Assembly: GCF_008085905.1 (NCBI RefSeq) | Contig: NZ_VSFF01000020.1 | Span: 1-64,000, forward strand | From: Actinomadura syzygii | GTDB taxonomy: Bacteria; Actinomycetota; Actinomycetes; Streptosporangiales; Streptosporangiaceae | DNA length: 64,000 nt | Direction: 5' to 3' | Shown: piece after piece, positions 16,765 through 25,500 of the stretch | Numbering within the stretch: position 1 is the first letter of the stretch | Layout: every line of letters starts with the position of its first letter | Position numbers and translations under genes: made by a program | The notes under the pieces: model-generated | What the model was told of the DNA's origin: nothing | What the model saw: only the letters and a program-made list of their open reading frames with translations | The model's database searches: none

Positions 16765-17511
16765 TCAGCGGGAGTACTCGTCGTCGTACTCGTCCGGGTA
16801 CGGCAGGACGCCGCCCGCCTGGACGCCGCCCGACCCGCGGCCCTTCGGCTCCTCCCACTCCTCCTGCCGCCCGAGGGCGGTCAGGTCGAGGAAGTAGTAG
16901 GAGCCGCCGACCTGCTCCGCGCCCCGCGCGTACATCGAGTACGTGTGGTAGACGGCGTCGCCGTCGCGCAGGAAGAAGCTGGAGCCGGGCAGCTCCATCG
17001 GACGGTCGCCCTCCATTTCCAAGGGCCGGTAGTTGTACACCTCCGGCGCCACGGACTCGTCGAGCGTGACGTGGTAGTCGTAGTTGAAGCCGCTGCCGTG
17101 CGAGGAGTACCAGGGGAACACCCAGCCCATCTCCGCCCGGAACGGTCCGATCTTGGACTGCGGGGCGCGCGACACGGCCGCGTACGCGGTATCGCGGTCG
17201 TGCAGGTGCCGCAGCAGGCCGACCGAGATCTCGGCGAGCCCGGACGAGCAGCTCCGGCAGGCGCGCGGCCAGTCCGGGTCCCACATCACGTGGCCGACGA
17301 TGAGCTGGCGTCGCCCCTCGAACAGGTCGAGGAGGCTCGCGGGGCCGTCCGGCCCCTCGAAGAGGTAGTCCTCCTCGACCCGGACCATGGGCAGCCGCCT
17401 GCGCTCGGCGTTCAGCGCGTCGCGGGCGCGGGTGAGCTCCTTCTCCTTGGCGAGCAGTGCCTTGCGGGCCTCCAGCCACTCGTCGCGGGAGACGACATCG
17501 GGCAGCGCCAT
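16765..17511 (-). CDS. DUF899 thioredoxin-like protein (248 aa)
   Basis: Matches the DUF899 family in length and order. An N-terminal helical segment comes first (EWLEARKALLAKEKELTRARD), followed by MVRVEEDYLFEGPDG. Then comes a thioredoxin-like core with LIVGHVMWDPDWPRACRSCS, whose two Cys lie where a CxxC would sit. FPWYSSHGSGFNYDYHVT and the terminal VYHTYSMYARG stretch close the fold. ATG 17511 is supported by GGAGG 8 bases upstream; the ATG five codons earlier overlaps that ribosome site. The reaction is unknown; a redox role is an inference from the fold. It is transcribed alone. Confidence 0.85.
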   Translation of the reverse strand: MALPDVVSRDEWLEARKALLAKEKELTRARDALNAERRRLPMVRVEEDYLFEGPDGPASLLDLFEGRRQLIVGHVMWDPDWPRACRSCSSGLAEISVGLLRHLHDRDTAYAAVSRAPQSKIGPFRAEMGWVFPWYSSHGSGFNYDYHVTLDESVAPEVYNYRPLEMEGDRPMELPGSSFFLRDGDAVYHTYSMYARGAEQVGGSYYFLDLTALGRQEEWEEPKGRGSGGVQAGGVLPYPDEYDDEYSR

Positions 17512-17635
17512 ATGCGAGACCTCCATCCGGAACGGCGCATGCGTGCGGTCGTGGATGGAGACTCCGGGCGGCGCGAAAACTCATCGGCCCGCGCCCCCCG
17601 ATCTCGGACGGGCCCTTTCCGGTGCTTTCCGCCGG

Positions 17636-18673
17636 TCAGGCGCGGGGGGCGTAGCGGCGGACGCCCGATTCCTCGTGCGCGTCCAGGACGCCCTGGTCGG
17701 CGAGGACGTCCAGGTGCGCGTCGATCTCCAGGACGGCCAGCATCCGGCTGAAGGCGTCCAGGTCGGACAGGGCGCGGCGGCGGCGCGTCCAGGGCATGGC
17801 GGCGGCGACCTCGAAGGCCGTCCGGTGCCCGGCGCGGACCCGCTCGGCGGCGGCGTCCAACCGTTCGGCGTGGTGCTCCAGCAGCTGGTCGACGCGGGTG
17901 TGGACGCTCGGCGCGACCGGCCCGTGCGCGGGCAGCAGCAGCGTGTCGGGCATGTTGCGGACCAGCCGCAGCGAGTCCAGGTAGCTGCGCAGCGGCTTGC
18001 GCTCCGGCTCGGTCTCCAGCCCGATGGACGGCGTGATGTGCGGCAGGACGTGGTCGCCCGCGAACAGCAGCCCGGCCGCCGCGTCCCGCAGGACGACGTG
18101 GCCGCGTGTGTGGCCGGGCGTGGCGAACACGTCCAGGCCGCGCCCGCCCAGCGCGACCCGCTCGCCGTCGTCCAGCCAGGCGTCGGGGAGGGTGTGCGGG
18201 ACGTCCTGCTCGGACCGCTGGACCGCCATCCCGGCGATCTCGGCTGCCAGCGCGTCCGCGCCGCAGCAGCGCAGCAGCTCGACCTGGCGCGGGTGCAGGC
18301 CCTTGCGCGCGTCGAACGCCTCGATGGACGGGCGCTCGCCCCGCCCGATGCGCACCCGCGTCCCGAACGACTCGCGCAGCGCGAGGGCCTGCGAGTAGTG
18401 GTCCCAGTGGGCATGGGTGACGAGGAACTGCGTCACGTCGTCCAGGCGGTGGCCGAGGGAGCGGAGGCCGTCCGCAAGGGACGTCCGCGCGTCCGGCATG
18501 GCCCAGCCGGAGTCGATCACGACGAGGCCGGCGGCGTCCTCGATCACGTACACGTTGACGGCGTGCAGGGCGGGGATCGGCAGCGGCAGCGGGACGCGGT
18601 GCACGCCCGCCGCCACGGGATGGGCGCCCGGTTCGGTCCAGTCCGTCGGCTGCTCCACGACCGGTGCCGTCAC
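17636..18673 (-). CDS. MBL-fold metallo-hydrolase (345 aa)
   Basis: A metallo-beta-lactamase-fold hydrolase. The zinc site HAHWDH is at 87-92, followed by a C-terminal set TPGHTRGH, GDHVLPHI and LPAHGP that supply the remaining His/Asp ligands. The long helical C-terminal domain (from about 255) and the Glu/Arg pattern resemble the ETHE/LACTB2-like subgroup active on thioesters or RNA. GTG 18673 is preceded by GAGGGGAG. It lies 124 bp downstream of the DUF899 start region on the same strand and is probably a separate unit. The substrate is unknown. Confidence 0.83.
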   Translation of the reverse strand: MTAPVVEQPTDWTEPGAHPVAAGVHRVPLPLPIPALHAVNVYVIEDAAGLVVIDSGWAMPDARTSLADGLRSLGHRLDDVTQFLVTHAHWDHYSQALALRESFGTRVRIGRGERPSIEAFDARKGLHPRQVELLRCCGADALAAEIAGMAVQRSEQDVPHTLPDAWLDDGERVALGGRGLDVFATPGHTRGHVVLRDAAAGLLFAGDHVLPHITPSIGLETEPERKPLRSYLDSLRLVRNMPDTLLLPAHGPVAPSVHTRVDQLLEHHAERLDAAAERVRAGHRTAFEVAAAMPWTRRRRALSDLDAFSRMLAVLEIDAHLDVLADQGVLDAHEESGVRRYAPRA

Positions 18674-18779
18674 CGCGCGCTCCCCTCGTCCGCCTGATCT
18701 TCCGTAACTGGAATGACGTTCGGCCCGACTTTATTTCATCGTGACCATCCGGCCCGGCGGCGGGGTCGGGTCCGGCGGG

Positions 18780-19658
18780 TCAGCCGTGCCGCGCGTCGCG
18801 GTCGGCGGCGCGGCGGGCGTCCCGGGCGGCGCCGCGGGCCTCGCGCGCCGCCTCCGCCGCCCGCGTCCGGTTCTGCTCGGCGCGCTCGGCCCGGCGGATC
18901 GCGGCGTCCCGGGCGGCGACGGCCTCGTCCAGTTCGTGGCGGAGCCGCCCGACCCTGGCGGACGCGTCGTCGGCCTCCTGCCGCGCGTCGTCCGCCCGCG
19001 CCTCGCGCTCGGCGAGCTTGCGCTCCGCCTCCTCGGCGCGCCTGCCCAGCGTCTCGGCCCGGCGGGCGCGGGCCGTGCTCGTGCGGGTGACGGTGGAAGC
19101 GGCGCGCCCTTTCTCCTGTTTCTTGTCCTTCTTCGGCGGCTTCTCCTCGGCGGACGGCTCGGCGCGCTCCGGCGGCGCCATCGGGAACCCGGCCGGGACG
19201 AACCCCGAGTGGCTGCGCGGCTGGACCAGCCGTCCCGCGCGGACCTCCTCGGCGATGTCCGCGTCCACGGTGGCGGCCTGCAGCGTGTCCTCCACCTCGC
19301 GGAGCGCCTGCTCGCGCAGCGGGTTGCCCGCGTCCGCCGCGAGATCGCCCGCCGCGCGGACGAGCGTCCGCACCAGCCGGGCGCGGCGCTGCTCCAGGTC
19401 GCCGAGGCCGCCGCCCGTCCCCCAGGCGGACCGCAGCTCCGCCCCGACGTGGAGGAGGTCCGCGAGATCGTCCGCGGCCGACCGGGCGAGCAGGTTCACC
19501 GCCCACGCCGACAGGGTCGGGCGGCGCAGCGCCCCGATCCGCTTGGCGAGCGGCCCGTCGCCCGCCGCCTTCGCCTCGCCCGCGAGCCGCGTCCGCGCGG
19601 CCACGAACTCGGCGGGCGGGACGCCGTACAACTCGCCGGCGGCGCTGGTGAAGTCCAC
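18780..19658 (-). CDS. Uncharacterised protein with C-terminal coiled coil (292 aa)
   Basis: No family assignment is secure. Residues 1-150 are helical, with conserved-looking LYGVPPAEFVAARTRLAGEA and RRPTLSAWAVNLLAR stretches. A Lys/Pro-rich linker follows (about 165-185, PPKKDKKQEK). The last 95 residues are Arg/Ala/Glu heptads predicting a long coiled coil. The same plan occurs in many actinobacterial hypothetical proteins. GTG 19658 is the best start, with only a weak AAGATCGGA site. It is divergent from padR with about 100 bp between, so it may share the regulator region. Its function is unknown. Confidence 0.7.
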   Translation of the reverse strand: MDFTSAAGELYGVPPAEFVAARTRLAGEAKAAGDGPLAKRIGALRRPTLSAWAVNLLARSAADDLADLLHVGAELRSAWGTGGGLGDLEQRRARLVRTLVRAAGDLAADAGNPLREQALREVEDTLQAATVDADIAEEVRAGRLVQPRSHSGFVPAGFPMAPPERAEPSAEEKPPKKDKKQEKGRAASTVTRTSTARARRAETLGRRAEEAERKLAEREARADDARQEADDASARVGRLRHELDEAVAARDAAIRRAERAEQNRTRAAEAAREARGAARDARRAADRDARHG

Positions 19659-19722
19659 ATTCCGATCTTTACCCGTCCCGCGCCGTCCCCGACCGGCCTG
19701 GACGGAACCGGTGCGCCGCTCA

Positions 19723-19740
19723 TATACTCGTCTGCGAGTA
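19723..19740 (+). promoter_or_regulatory. padR promoter -10 box embedded in an inverted repeat
   Basis: TATACT (19723-19728) is a good -10 box. It overlaps the perfect inverted repeat TACTCG-TCTG-CGAGTA (19725-19740), about 20 bp before the padR ATG. A repressor bound here would block RNA polymerase, so PadR autorepression is the natural reading. Confidence 0.6.
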
Positions 19741-19760
19741 ATCGTCCACGAGGAGGGGTG

Positions 19761-20405
19761 ATGGCCAAGCGGCGCAAGGTGGGCAACCTGCTGGGGCTCG
19801 CCGTGCTGTCGACGGTCTCCGCCAGGCCGATGCACCCGTACGAGATGGCCTCGCTCATGCGCGCTCGCGGCAAGGAGCACGACATGGACATCAAGTGGGG
19901 CTCGCTCTACACCGTCGTGGGCAACCTGGAGAAGCACGGCTTCCTCGCCGTGGAGGGCAGCGACCGGAAGGGCGCCCGCCCGGAGCGGACCGTCTACCGC
20001 ATCACGGACGCGGGCCGCGACGAGCTGGCCGACTGGGTCCGGGAGCTGATCGGGGAGCCCGTCCGGGAGCGGCCCCGGTTCGAGGCGGGGCTGTCGGTGC
20101 TCGGCGCGCTCGGCCCGGACGAGACCGCCGCCCTGCTGCGCCGTCGCCTCGACCTGATGGAGCGGCGGATCGCCGACGACGAGGCCGGGCTCGCCGCCGC
20201 GTCCGACGTCCCCCGGCTCTTCCTGATCGAGACCGAGTACGACCTCGCGATCAGGCGCGCCGAGGTCGCGTGGGTGCGCGGCTTCCTCGCCGAGATCGAG
20301 GACGGCACCCTCCCGAACCTCGACCTCTGGCGGGCCTTCCACGAGACCGGGACGCTCCCGCCGGAGCTCAAGGAGCTGGCGGAGAGGGGAGCGGCCGGGG
20401 ACTAG
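19761..20405 (+). CDS. PadR-family transcriptional regulator (214 aa)
   Basis: The N-terminal winged helix is of the PadR type: LAVLSTVSARPMHPYEMASL, then KWGSLYTVVGNLEKHGFL and the wing PERTVYRITDAG. The C-terminal helical domain with DVPRLFLIETEYDLAIRR gives it subfamily-2 length. GAGGAGGGG precedes ATG 19761. A palindrome overlapping the -10 box suggests autoregulation. It precedes a DrrAB-like ABC exporter, and such pairs usually have PadR repressing the pump until a drug binds. A strong hairpin between them means the pump may also have its own start. Confidence 0.88.
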   Translation: MAKRRKVGNLLGLAVLSTVSARPMHPYEMASLMRARGKEHDMDIKWGSLYTVVGNLEKHGFLAVEGSDRKGARPERTVYRITDAGRDELADWVRELIGEPVRERPRFEAGLSVLGALGPDETAALLRRRLDLMERRIADDEAGLAAASDVPRLFLIETEYDLAIRRAEVAWVRGFLAEIEDGTLPNLDLWRAFHETGTLPPELKELAERGAAGD

Positions 20406-20414
20406 CGCGAGAGA

Positions 20415-20451
20415 GGCCCGGCGGCGGTGCGGCAACACCGTCCGCCGGGCC
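20415..20451 (+). terminator. Hairpin between padR and the ABC exporter
   Basis: A 15-bp stem with one bulged T (20415-20429 with 20436-20451) and a 6-base loop, 10 bp after the padR stop. It could end the padR transcript or attenuate read-through into the exporter genes. Confidence 0.65.
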
Positions 20452-20562
20452 GGAGAACCCACCACCGAGAATCCGCGCGGAGCGCGGCCCGGACGGCGAG
20501 CACGCACGTCGAGCCTATCCGGGTCGCTCCGTTCGGCACGCCTTCCGAACACGGAGACGACC

Positions 20563-21558
20563 ATGGCGCACGCCATCGAGGCCGCGGGCCTCGTGAAGAC
20601 CTATCCCGGTGACGTCCGGGCCCTGGACGGGCTCGCCGTCACCGTCGGCCGGGGCGAGATCCTCGGCCTGCTCGGCCCGAACGGGGCGGGCAAGTCCACC
20701 ACCGTCAAGATCCTCACCACGCTGATCCGGCCGGACGCGGGCGCCGCCGCCGTCGCCGGGCACGACGTGCTGCGCCGCCCGGACCGGGTGCGGCGGGTCA
20801 TCGGCGTGGTGTCGCAGCGGTCCGGGGCCGACCCGGACGCGAGCGGCGTCGCGAACCTCGTCCTGCAGGGCCGCCTCTACGGGCTCGGCGGGGGAGACGC
20901 ACGGCGGCGCGCCGCCGAGCTGCTCGCCCGGTTCGGGCTGGAGGACGCCGGGTCCCGGCCGGTGAAAACCTACTCGGGCGGGATGCGCAGGCGGCTCGAC
21001 GTCGCGCTCGGGCTCGTCCACCGGCCGCAGGTGCTGTTCCTGGACGAGCCCACCACCGGCCTGGACCCGGAGGCCCGCGCGTCGATGTGGGCCGAGATCG
21101 CGCGGCTCGCCGGGGACGACGCCCTCGCGATCCTGCTCACCACCCACTACCTGGAGGAGGCCGACCGGCTGGCGCAGCGGCTCGCGATCGTCGATCGGGG
21201 GCGCGTCGTCGCGGAGGGCACGCCCGACGGGCTCAAGGGCGAGCTGCGCGGCGACGCCGTCCACGTGGAGTGGGCGGAGGCGCCGCCCGAGCCGCTGCTG
21301 CGCGAGGCGCTCGGCCGCCTGCCCGGCGTCCGGGAGGTCGTCGTGGACGGACCCCGGCTCAGCGCCCGCGCCGACGACGGCGCGGCGGCCGTGCCTGCCG
21401 TGCTCGCCGCGCTCGACCAGGCGGGCGTCCCGGCGGCGGCGGCGACCGTCGCGCGGCCGTCCCTGGACGACGTCTACCTCCGCTACGCCGGACGCCGCTT
21501 CGCGCACGCCGACGCCGCCCAGACCCCCGAGGCCGCTGCGGCGGGAGGTGCGCGATGA
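20563..21558 (+). CDS. ABC transporter ATP-binding protein, DrrA type (331 aa)
   Basis: The cytoplasmic ATPase of a two-component exporter. Walker A GPNGAGKST, signature YSGGMRRRLDVALGL, Walker B VLFLDEPTTGLDPEA and switch His TTHYLEEADRLA are intact. The extended C-terminal region (about 225-331) is the DrrA-type accessory domain. The start ATG 20563 has GGAG upstream. It overlaps the permease gene by ATGA. Together with the upstream PadR it looks like an antibiotic or lipid efflux system. Confidence 0.9.
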   Translation: MAHAIEAAGLVKTYPGDVRALDGLAVTVGRGEILGLLGPNGAGKSTTVKILTTLIRPDAGAAAVAGHDVLRRPDRVRRVIGVVSQRSGADPDASGVANLVLQGRLYGLGGGDARRRAAELLARFGLEDAGSRPVKTYSGGMRRRLDVALGLVHRPQVLFLDEPTTGLDPEARASMWAEIARLAGDDALAILLTTHYLEEADRLAQRLAIVDRGRVVAEGTPDGLKGELRGDAVHVEWAEAPPEPLLREALGRLPGVREVVVDGPRLSARADDGAAAVPAVLAALDQAGVPAAAATVARPSLDDVYLRYAGRRFAHADAAQTPEAAAAGGAR

Positions 21559-22331
21559 CCGCGCTGGTGACCGGAACCTGGTGGATGACGCACCGGCGGC
21601 TGACCGCGCTGCTGCGCAACCCCGCCGTCCTCGTGCTGACGCTGGCGCAGCCGATGATCTGGCTGTTCCTCTTCGGGGAGCTGTTCAAGAAGGTCGTCGA
21701 GCTGCCCGGGTTCGGGACGCAGTCGTACATCGACTACATCGTCCCCGGCGTCGTGATCATGAACGCGGTTTCGCTGAACTCGTTCGCCGGAATGGCGACC
21801 ATGGACGAGATCGAGCGCGGCACCCTGAACCGGTTCCTCGTCACGCCGGTGCGGCGCAGCGCGATCGCCAACGCGGGCGTCGTCGAGCAGGCGATCAGCA
21901 CGGCGTTCCAGTCGCTGGTGATCGTCCTGCTGGGGTGGGCGGCGGGCGCGCACTACCCGGGCGGGGCGGCCGGGCTGCCCGCGCTCGTCGCGGCGGCCGT
22001 GCTGGTCGGGGTCGTCCTCGCCGCGCTGTCCAACACCCTCGCCCTGCTGGTGCGGGACCGGAACACGATCATCGGCCTGAACGTGATGCTGCTGCTGCCG
22101 CTCACGTTCCTGTCGTCGGCGTTCATGGCGAAGGGCCTGATGCCGCCGTGGATCCGGCACGTGTCGGCGGCGAACCCGGTGAGCTGGGCGCTGGACGCGG
22201 CCCGCGCGGCGCTCTCCGCCGACCCCGACTGGGGCTCGGCCGCGCTGCACGGGTCGTGGCTGCTCGTCCTGACCGTCGCGGCCGTGAGCCTGGCGATCTT
22301 CTCGTTCCGCAGCTACCAGCGGTCGCAGTGA
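21555..22331 (+). CDS. ABC-2 type permease, DrrB type (258 aa)
   Basis: The membrane half of the exporter, with six hydrophobic segments. It carries the DrrB-family signature region MDEIERGTLNRFLVTPVRR, LLPLTFLSSAFMAKGLMPPWIRHVSAANPVSW and a C-terminal SFRSYQRSQ. It begins in the stop codon of the ATPase (ATGA), implying coupled translation and a 1:1 complex. It ends one base before the convergent M20 peptidase stop, with no room for a terminator between. Confidence 0.9.
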   Translation: MTALVTGTWWMTHRRLTALLRNPAVLVLTLAQPMIWLFLFGELFKKVVELPGFGTQSYIDYIVPGVVIMNAVSLNSFAGMATMDEIERGTLNRFLVTPVRRSAIANAGVVEQAISTAFQSLVIVLLGWAAGAHYPGGAAGLPALVAAAVLVGVVLAALSNTLALLVRDRNTIIGLNVMLLLPLTFLSSAFMAKGLMPPWIRHVSAANPVSWALDAARAALSADPDWGSAALHGSWLLVLTVAAVSLAIFSFRSYQRSQ

Positions 22332-22332
22332 C

Positions 22333-23676
22333 TCAGCGGGTGTCGAGGAAGCGGTCGAGGACGCGGACGCCGAACGCGAGCCCGTCCAGCGGGACGCGCT
22401 CGTCCACGCCGTGGAACATGCCGAAGTAGTCGAGGTCCGCGCCGAGGGCCAGCGGGGTGAAGCCGAAGCTCGTGACGCCGATCCGGTGGAACGACTTCGC
22501 GTCCGTGCCGCCCGCCATCACGTACGGGACGGGGCGGGCTGCCGGGTCCTCGGCGCGGAGCGCGGCGGCCAGCGCGGCGAACGTCGGGCCCTCCGGGTCG
22601 GCCGCCGGGGCCTCCTCGCGGTTGACGAACTCGCGGGTGACCCTCGGGCCGAGGAGCCGGTCGACGGTGGCGAGGAACTCCTCGCCGGTGCCGGGCAGGA
22701 AACGGCCGTCGACCTGCGCGGACGCCGTGCCGGGCACCACGTTGATCTTGTATCCGGCGTCCAGCCGGGTCGGGTTGGCGGAGTTGCGGACGGTTCCGGC
22801 GAACAGGCGTCCGACGGCGCCGAGCCGCGCGGCCTCCGCGTCAAGCCGGTCGTGGTCGATGGTCGTGCCGAGGGCGTCGGCCAGGCCGTCCAGCAGGGCG
22901 CGGACGCCCGGCGTCAGCCGCACCGGCCACTCGTGCGCGGCCAGCCGCGACACGGCGTGCGCCAGTTCGGCGACCGGGTTGTCGGGCGCGGGCTTCGACC
23001 CGTGCCCGGCCGTCCCGCGCGCCGTCAGCCTCATCCAGGCGGTGCCGCGCTCGCCGGTCGCGATCGGGTAGATCCGCGCGCCGCCCGCGTCGACGCTGAA
23101 CCCGCCCGACTCGCTGATCGCCTCCGTGCAGCCCGCGAAGAACTCGCGGTGCTCGCGGACGACGTACCGGGAGCCGTACTCGCCGGTGCACTCCTCGTCG
23201 GCGAGGAACGCGAGCACCAGGTCGCCGCGCGTGCGCCGCCCCTCGCGCAGCCGCCGCCGGACGGTCGCCAGCGTCATCGCGAGGGCGCCCTTCATGTCGA
23301 TGGCGCCGCGTCCCCACACGCAGCCGTCGCGGACCTCGCCGGAGAACGGCGGAACGGTCCACTCGGCCGGGTCGGCGGGCACCACGTCCAGGTGCCCGTG
23401 GACGAGGAACGCCGGATGCGACGGGTCGGCGCCCGGCAGCCGGGCCAGCACGCTCGCGCGGCCGGGCGCGGACTCGACGACGACCGGGGCGGCGCCGACC
23501 TCGTCCAGCAGCCCGGCGACGTGCTCGGCGGCCGGGCGCTCCGGCCGCGCCGCGCCCTCGCCCCGGTTCGTCGTGTCGAAGCGGATCAGGTCGGCGCAGA
23601 TCCCGACCGCTTCGGCGGCCGCTTCGGAGGCCGCCCGCCCGGCGTCCGGCGAATCGTCGCGCACGTCCACCCCCAA
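22333..23676 (-). CDS. M20-family metallopeptidase (447 aa)
   Basis: A zinc amidohydrolase/peptidase of the ArgE/DapE/carboxypeptidase-S type. Ligands visible are His95 (LVHGHLDVVP), Asp127 (GRGAIDMKG), Glu161-Glu162 (ADEECTGEYG), Glu near ISESGGF, and the C-terminal His in GMFHGVDERVP. The dimerisation insert spans about 210-330. The family in actinomycetes cleaves dipeptides or N-acyl amino acids. TTG 23676 and GTG 23670 are both possible starts after GGAAGGGG. It is divergent from the oligopeptide importer, so peptide uptake and intracellular hydrolysis may be linked. Confidence 0.88.
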   Translation of the reverse strand: MGVDVRDDSPDAGRAASEAAAEAVGICADLIRFDTTNRGEGAARPERPAAEHVAGLLDEVGAAPVVVESAPGRASVLARLPGADPSHPAFLVHGHLDVVPADPAEWTVPPFSGEVRDGCVWGRGAIDMKGALAMTLATVRRRLREGRRTRGDLVLAFLADEECTGEYGSRYVVREHREFFAGCTEAISESGGFSVDAGGARIYPIATGERGTAWMRLTARGTAGHGSKPAPDNPVAELAHAVSRLAAHEWPVRLTPGVRALLDGLADALGTTIDHDRLDAEAARLGAVGRLFAGTVRNSANPTRLDAGYKINVVPGTASAQVDGRFLPGTGEEFLATVDRLLGPRVTREFVNREEAPAADPEGPTFAALAAALRAEDPAARPVPYVMAGGTDAKSFHRIGVTSFGFTPLALGADLDYFGMFHGVDERVPLDGLAFGVRVLDRFLDTR

Positions 23677-23874
23677 TCACCCCTTCCGTAACAAACCTTC
23701 ATTTTCCTCCGCCGCTGACCTGTGTCAACGAATGATCAAGAACGTATCGATCCGGTTTCGACTCCGTCAGCGGCGTATCCAAACGGTCACCGCGAGTACG
23801 ACGCTGCCAGCAATCTAGGTGCGGCGGGCGGCCAAGCGCCCGCGGCGCGACGGTGCGACGGGCCGAGGAGGAGC

Positions 23875-25494
23875 ATGACCAGCCAGAGGGGTGCCGGAAG
23901 GGGGCCGCGCCGGACGGCCGCCGGGCTCGCCGCGGTGGCGCTCGCCGCGTCGCTCGGCCTGTCGGCGTGCGGCGGGGGCGACGCGGGCGCGAGCGACGGC
24001 ACGTTCACGGTGGGCCATCCCGAGCCCGACCACCTGGTGCCGGGCAACACCACGAGCAGCTACTCGTTCGACGTGCTCAGCGGCCTGTTCGACAACCTGG
24101 TGGGGCTGAGGCCCGACGGGACGTCCTACAACCTCGCCGCCGAGTCGGTGATCAGCGACGACCAGAAGGTCTGGACGATCAAGATCAAGCAGGGCCAGAA
24201 GTTCCACGACGGCGAGCCGGTGACCGCGCGGAGCTTCGCGGACGGCTGGAACAACGCCGCCTACGGTCCGAACGCCTACGGCGCCAACGACTACTTCTCG
24301 CATTTCCAGGGGTACGCCGACATGAACCCCGAGGACGAGAAGGCGAAGCCGAAGGCCGACACGCTGTCCGGCGTGAAGGTCGTCGACCAGGACACGCTCA
24401 AGGTCACGCTGACCGACCCGTTCAACCAGTTCCCGCTCCTGCTGACGTATCCGGCTTTCGCGCCGATGCCGCAGGCCGGGCTGAAAGACCTCAAGACGTT
24501 CGACGTCCACCCGATCGGCAACGGCCCGTACAAGATGGACGGGAACTGGGAACGCAACAGGCAGGTGCGGCTCGTCCCGTTCGACGGCTATACCGGGCCG
24601 CGCAAGCCGAAGAACAAGGGCGTTGTCTGGAAGAGCTATTCCAGCGCCGACACCGCCTACACCGACCTTCGCGCCGGGCGCATCGACGTGCTGCAGACGA
24701 TCCCGGCCGCGAAGGTGCCCGAGGCGAAGCGGCTGCTCGGCGAGCAGTACCTGCCCCGCAAGATGGGCACGATCGACTACCTCGGATTCCCGCTCTGGGA
24801 CGCCCGGTTCGCGAGCCCCGACCTGCGCAGGGCCATTTCGATGGTGATCGACAGGCAGGGCATCAACAAGGCCGTCTACAACGGCGACTACCTCCCCGCC
24901 GACTCGCTGCTCCCCGCCATCATCGAGGGGCACCGGCCGAACGCCTGCGGCGAGGCGTGCACCTTCGACCCGGCGAAGGCCAAGCAATTGTTCCAGAAGG
25001 CCGGAGGGTTCCGCGGGACGCTGGAACTGTACTTCTCCAACGCCCAGCCGACCTACGCCCAGTGGATGCAGATCGTCGCCAACTCGCTGCGGCAGAACCT
25101 CGGAATCAAGGACATCCAGTTCCGGCAGGTGCCCGCGTCCGACTACTTCTCCATGCTGAACAAGCACGAGGAGAAGGGCCCCTACCGGCAGAACTGGGAG
25201 GCCGACTACCCGAGCGCCCAGAACTACCTGGAGAACATGTGGACCTCCGGGAGCAACCGCATGGGCTGGAAGAGCAAGGAGTTCGACGACCTCATCGCCC
25301 AGGCCAACCGGACGCCTGACCGGAGTGCGGCGCTCGGCCTCTACCAGCGGGCCGAGGACGTCGCCGTCCGCGAGCTGCCGATGATCCCGCTGTGGACGTG
25401 GGCGGGCCAGGGCGGACGCTCCGACCGGGTCGACCACGTGACCATCACCCCGTGGGCGACCGGACTGGTCGTCAACGAAGTGACGGTGAAGTAG
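23875..25494 (+). CDS. Oligopeptide ABC transporter substrate-binding lipoprotein (539 aa)
   Basis: Family 5 extracellular solute-binding protein (DppA/OppA fold). A basic start (RGPRR) and hydrophobic core lead to the lipobox LSAC with Cys32 as lipid anchor, then a Gly/Asp-rich spacer. Family landmarks include VWTIKIKQGQKFHDGEPVTA, PIGNGPYKM and the YPSAQNYLENMW loop. ATG 23875 has GAGGAGGAG upstream, so the 51-codon extension is rejected. First gene of a five-gene importer. It is exported and membrane-anchored outside the cell, delivering peptides to the permease. Confidence 0.92.
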   Translation: MTSQRGAGRGPRRTAAGLAAVALAASLGLSACGGGDAGASDGTFTVGHPEPDHLVPGNTTSSYSFDVLSGLFDNLVGLRPDGTSYNLAAESVISDDQKVWTIKIKQGQKFHDGEPVTARSFADGWNNAAYGPNAYGANDYFSHFQGYADMNPEDEKAKPKADTLSGVKVVDQDTLKVTLTDPFNQFPLLLTYPAFAPMPQAGLKDLKTFDVHPIGNGPYKMDGNWERNRQVRLVPFDGYTGPRKPKNKGVVWKSYSSADTAYTDLRAGRIDVLQTIPAAKVPEAKRLLGEQYLPRKMGTIDYLGFPLWDARFASPDLRRAISMVIDRQGINKAVYNGDYLPADSLLPAIIEGHRPNACGEACTFDPAKAKQLFQKAGGFRGTLELYFSNAQPTYAQWMQIVANSLRQNLGIKDIQFRQVPASDYFSMLNKHEEKGPYRQNWEADYPSAQNYLENMWTSGSNRMGWKSKEFDDLIAQANRTPDRSAALGLYQRAEDVAVRELPMIPLWTWAGQGGRSDRVDHVTITPWATGLVVNEVTVK

Positions 25495-25500
25495 CCGGCG

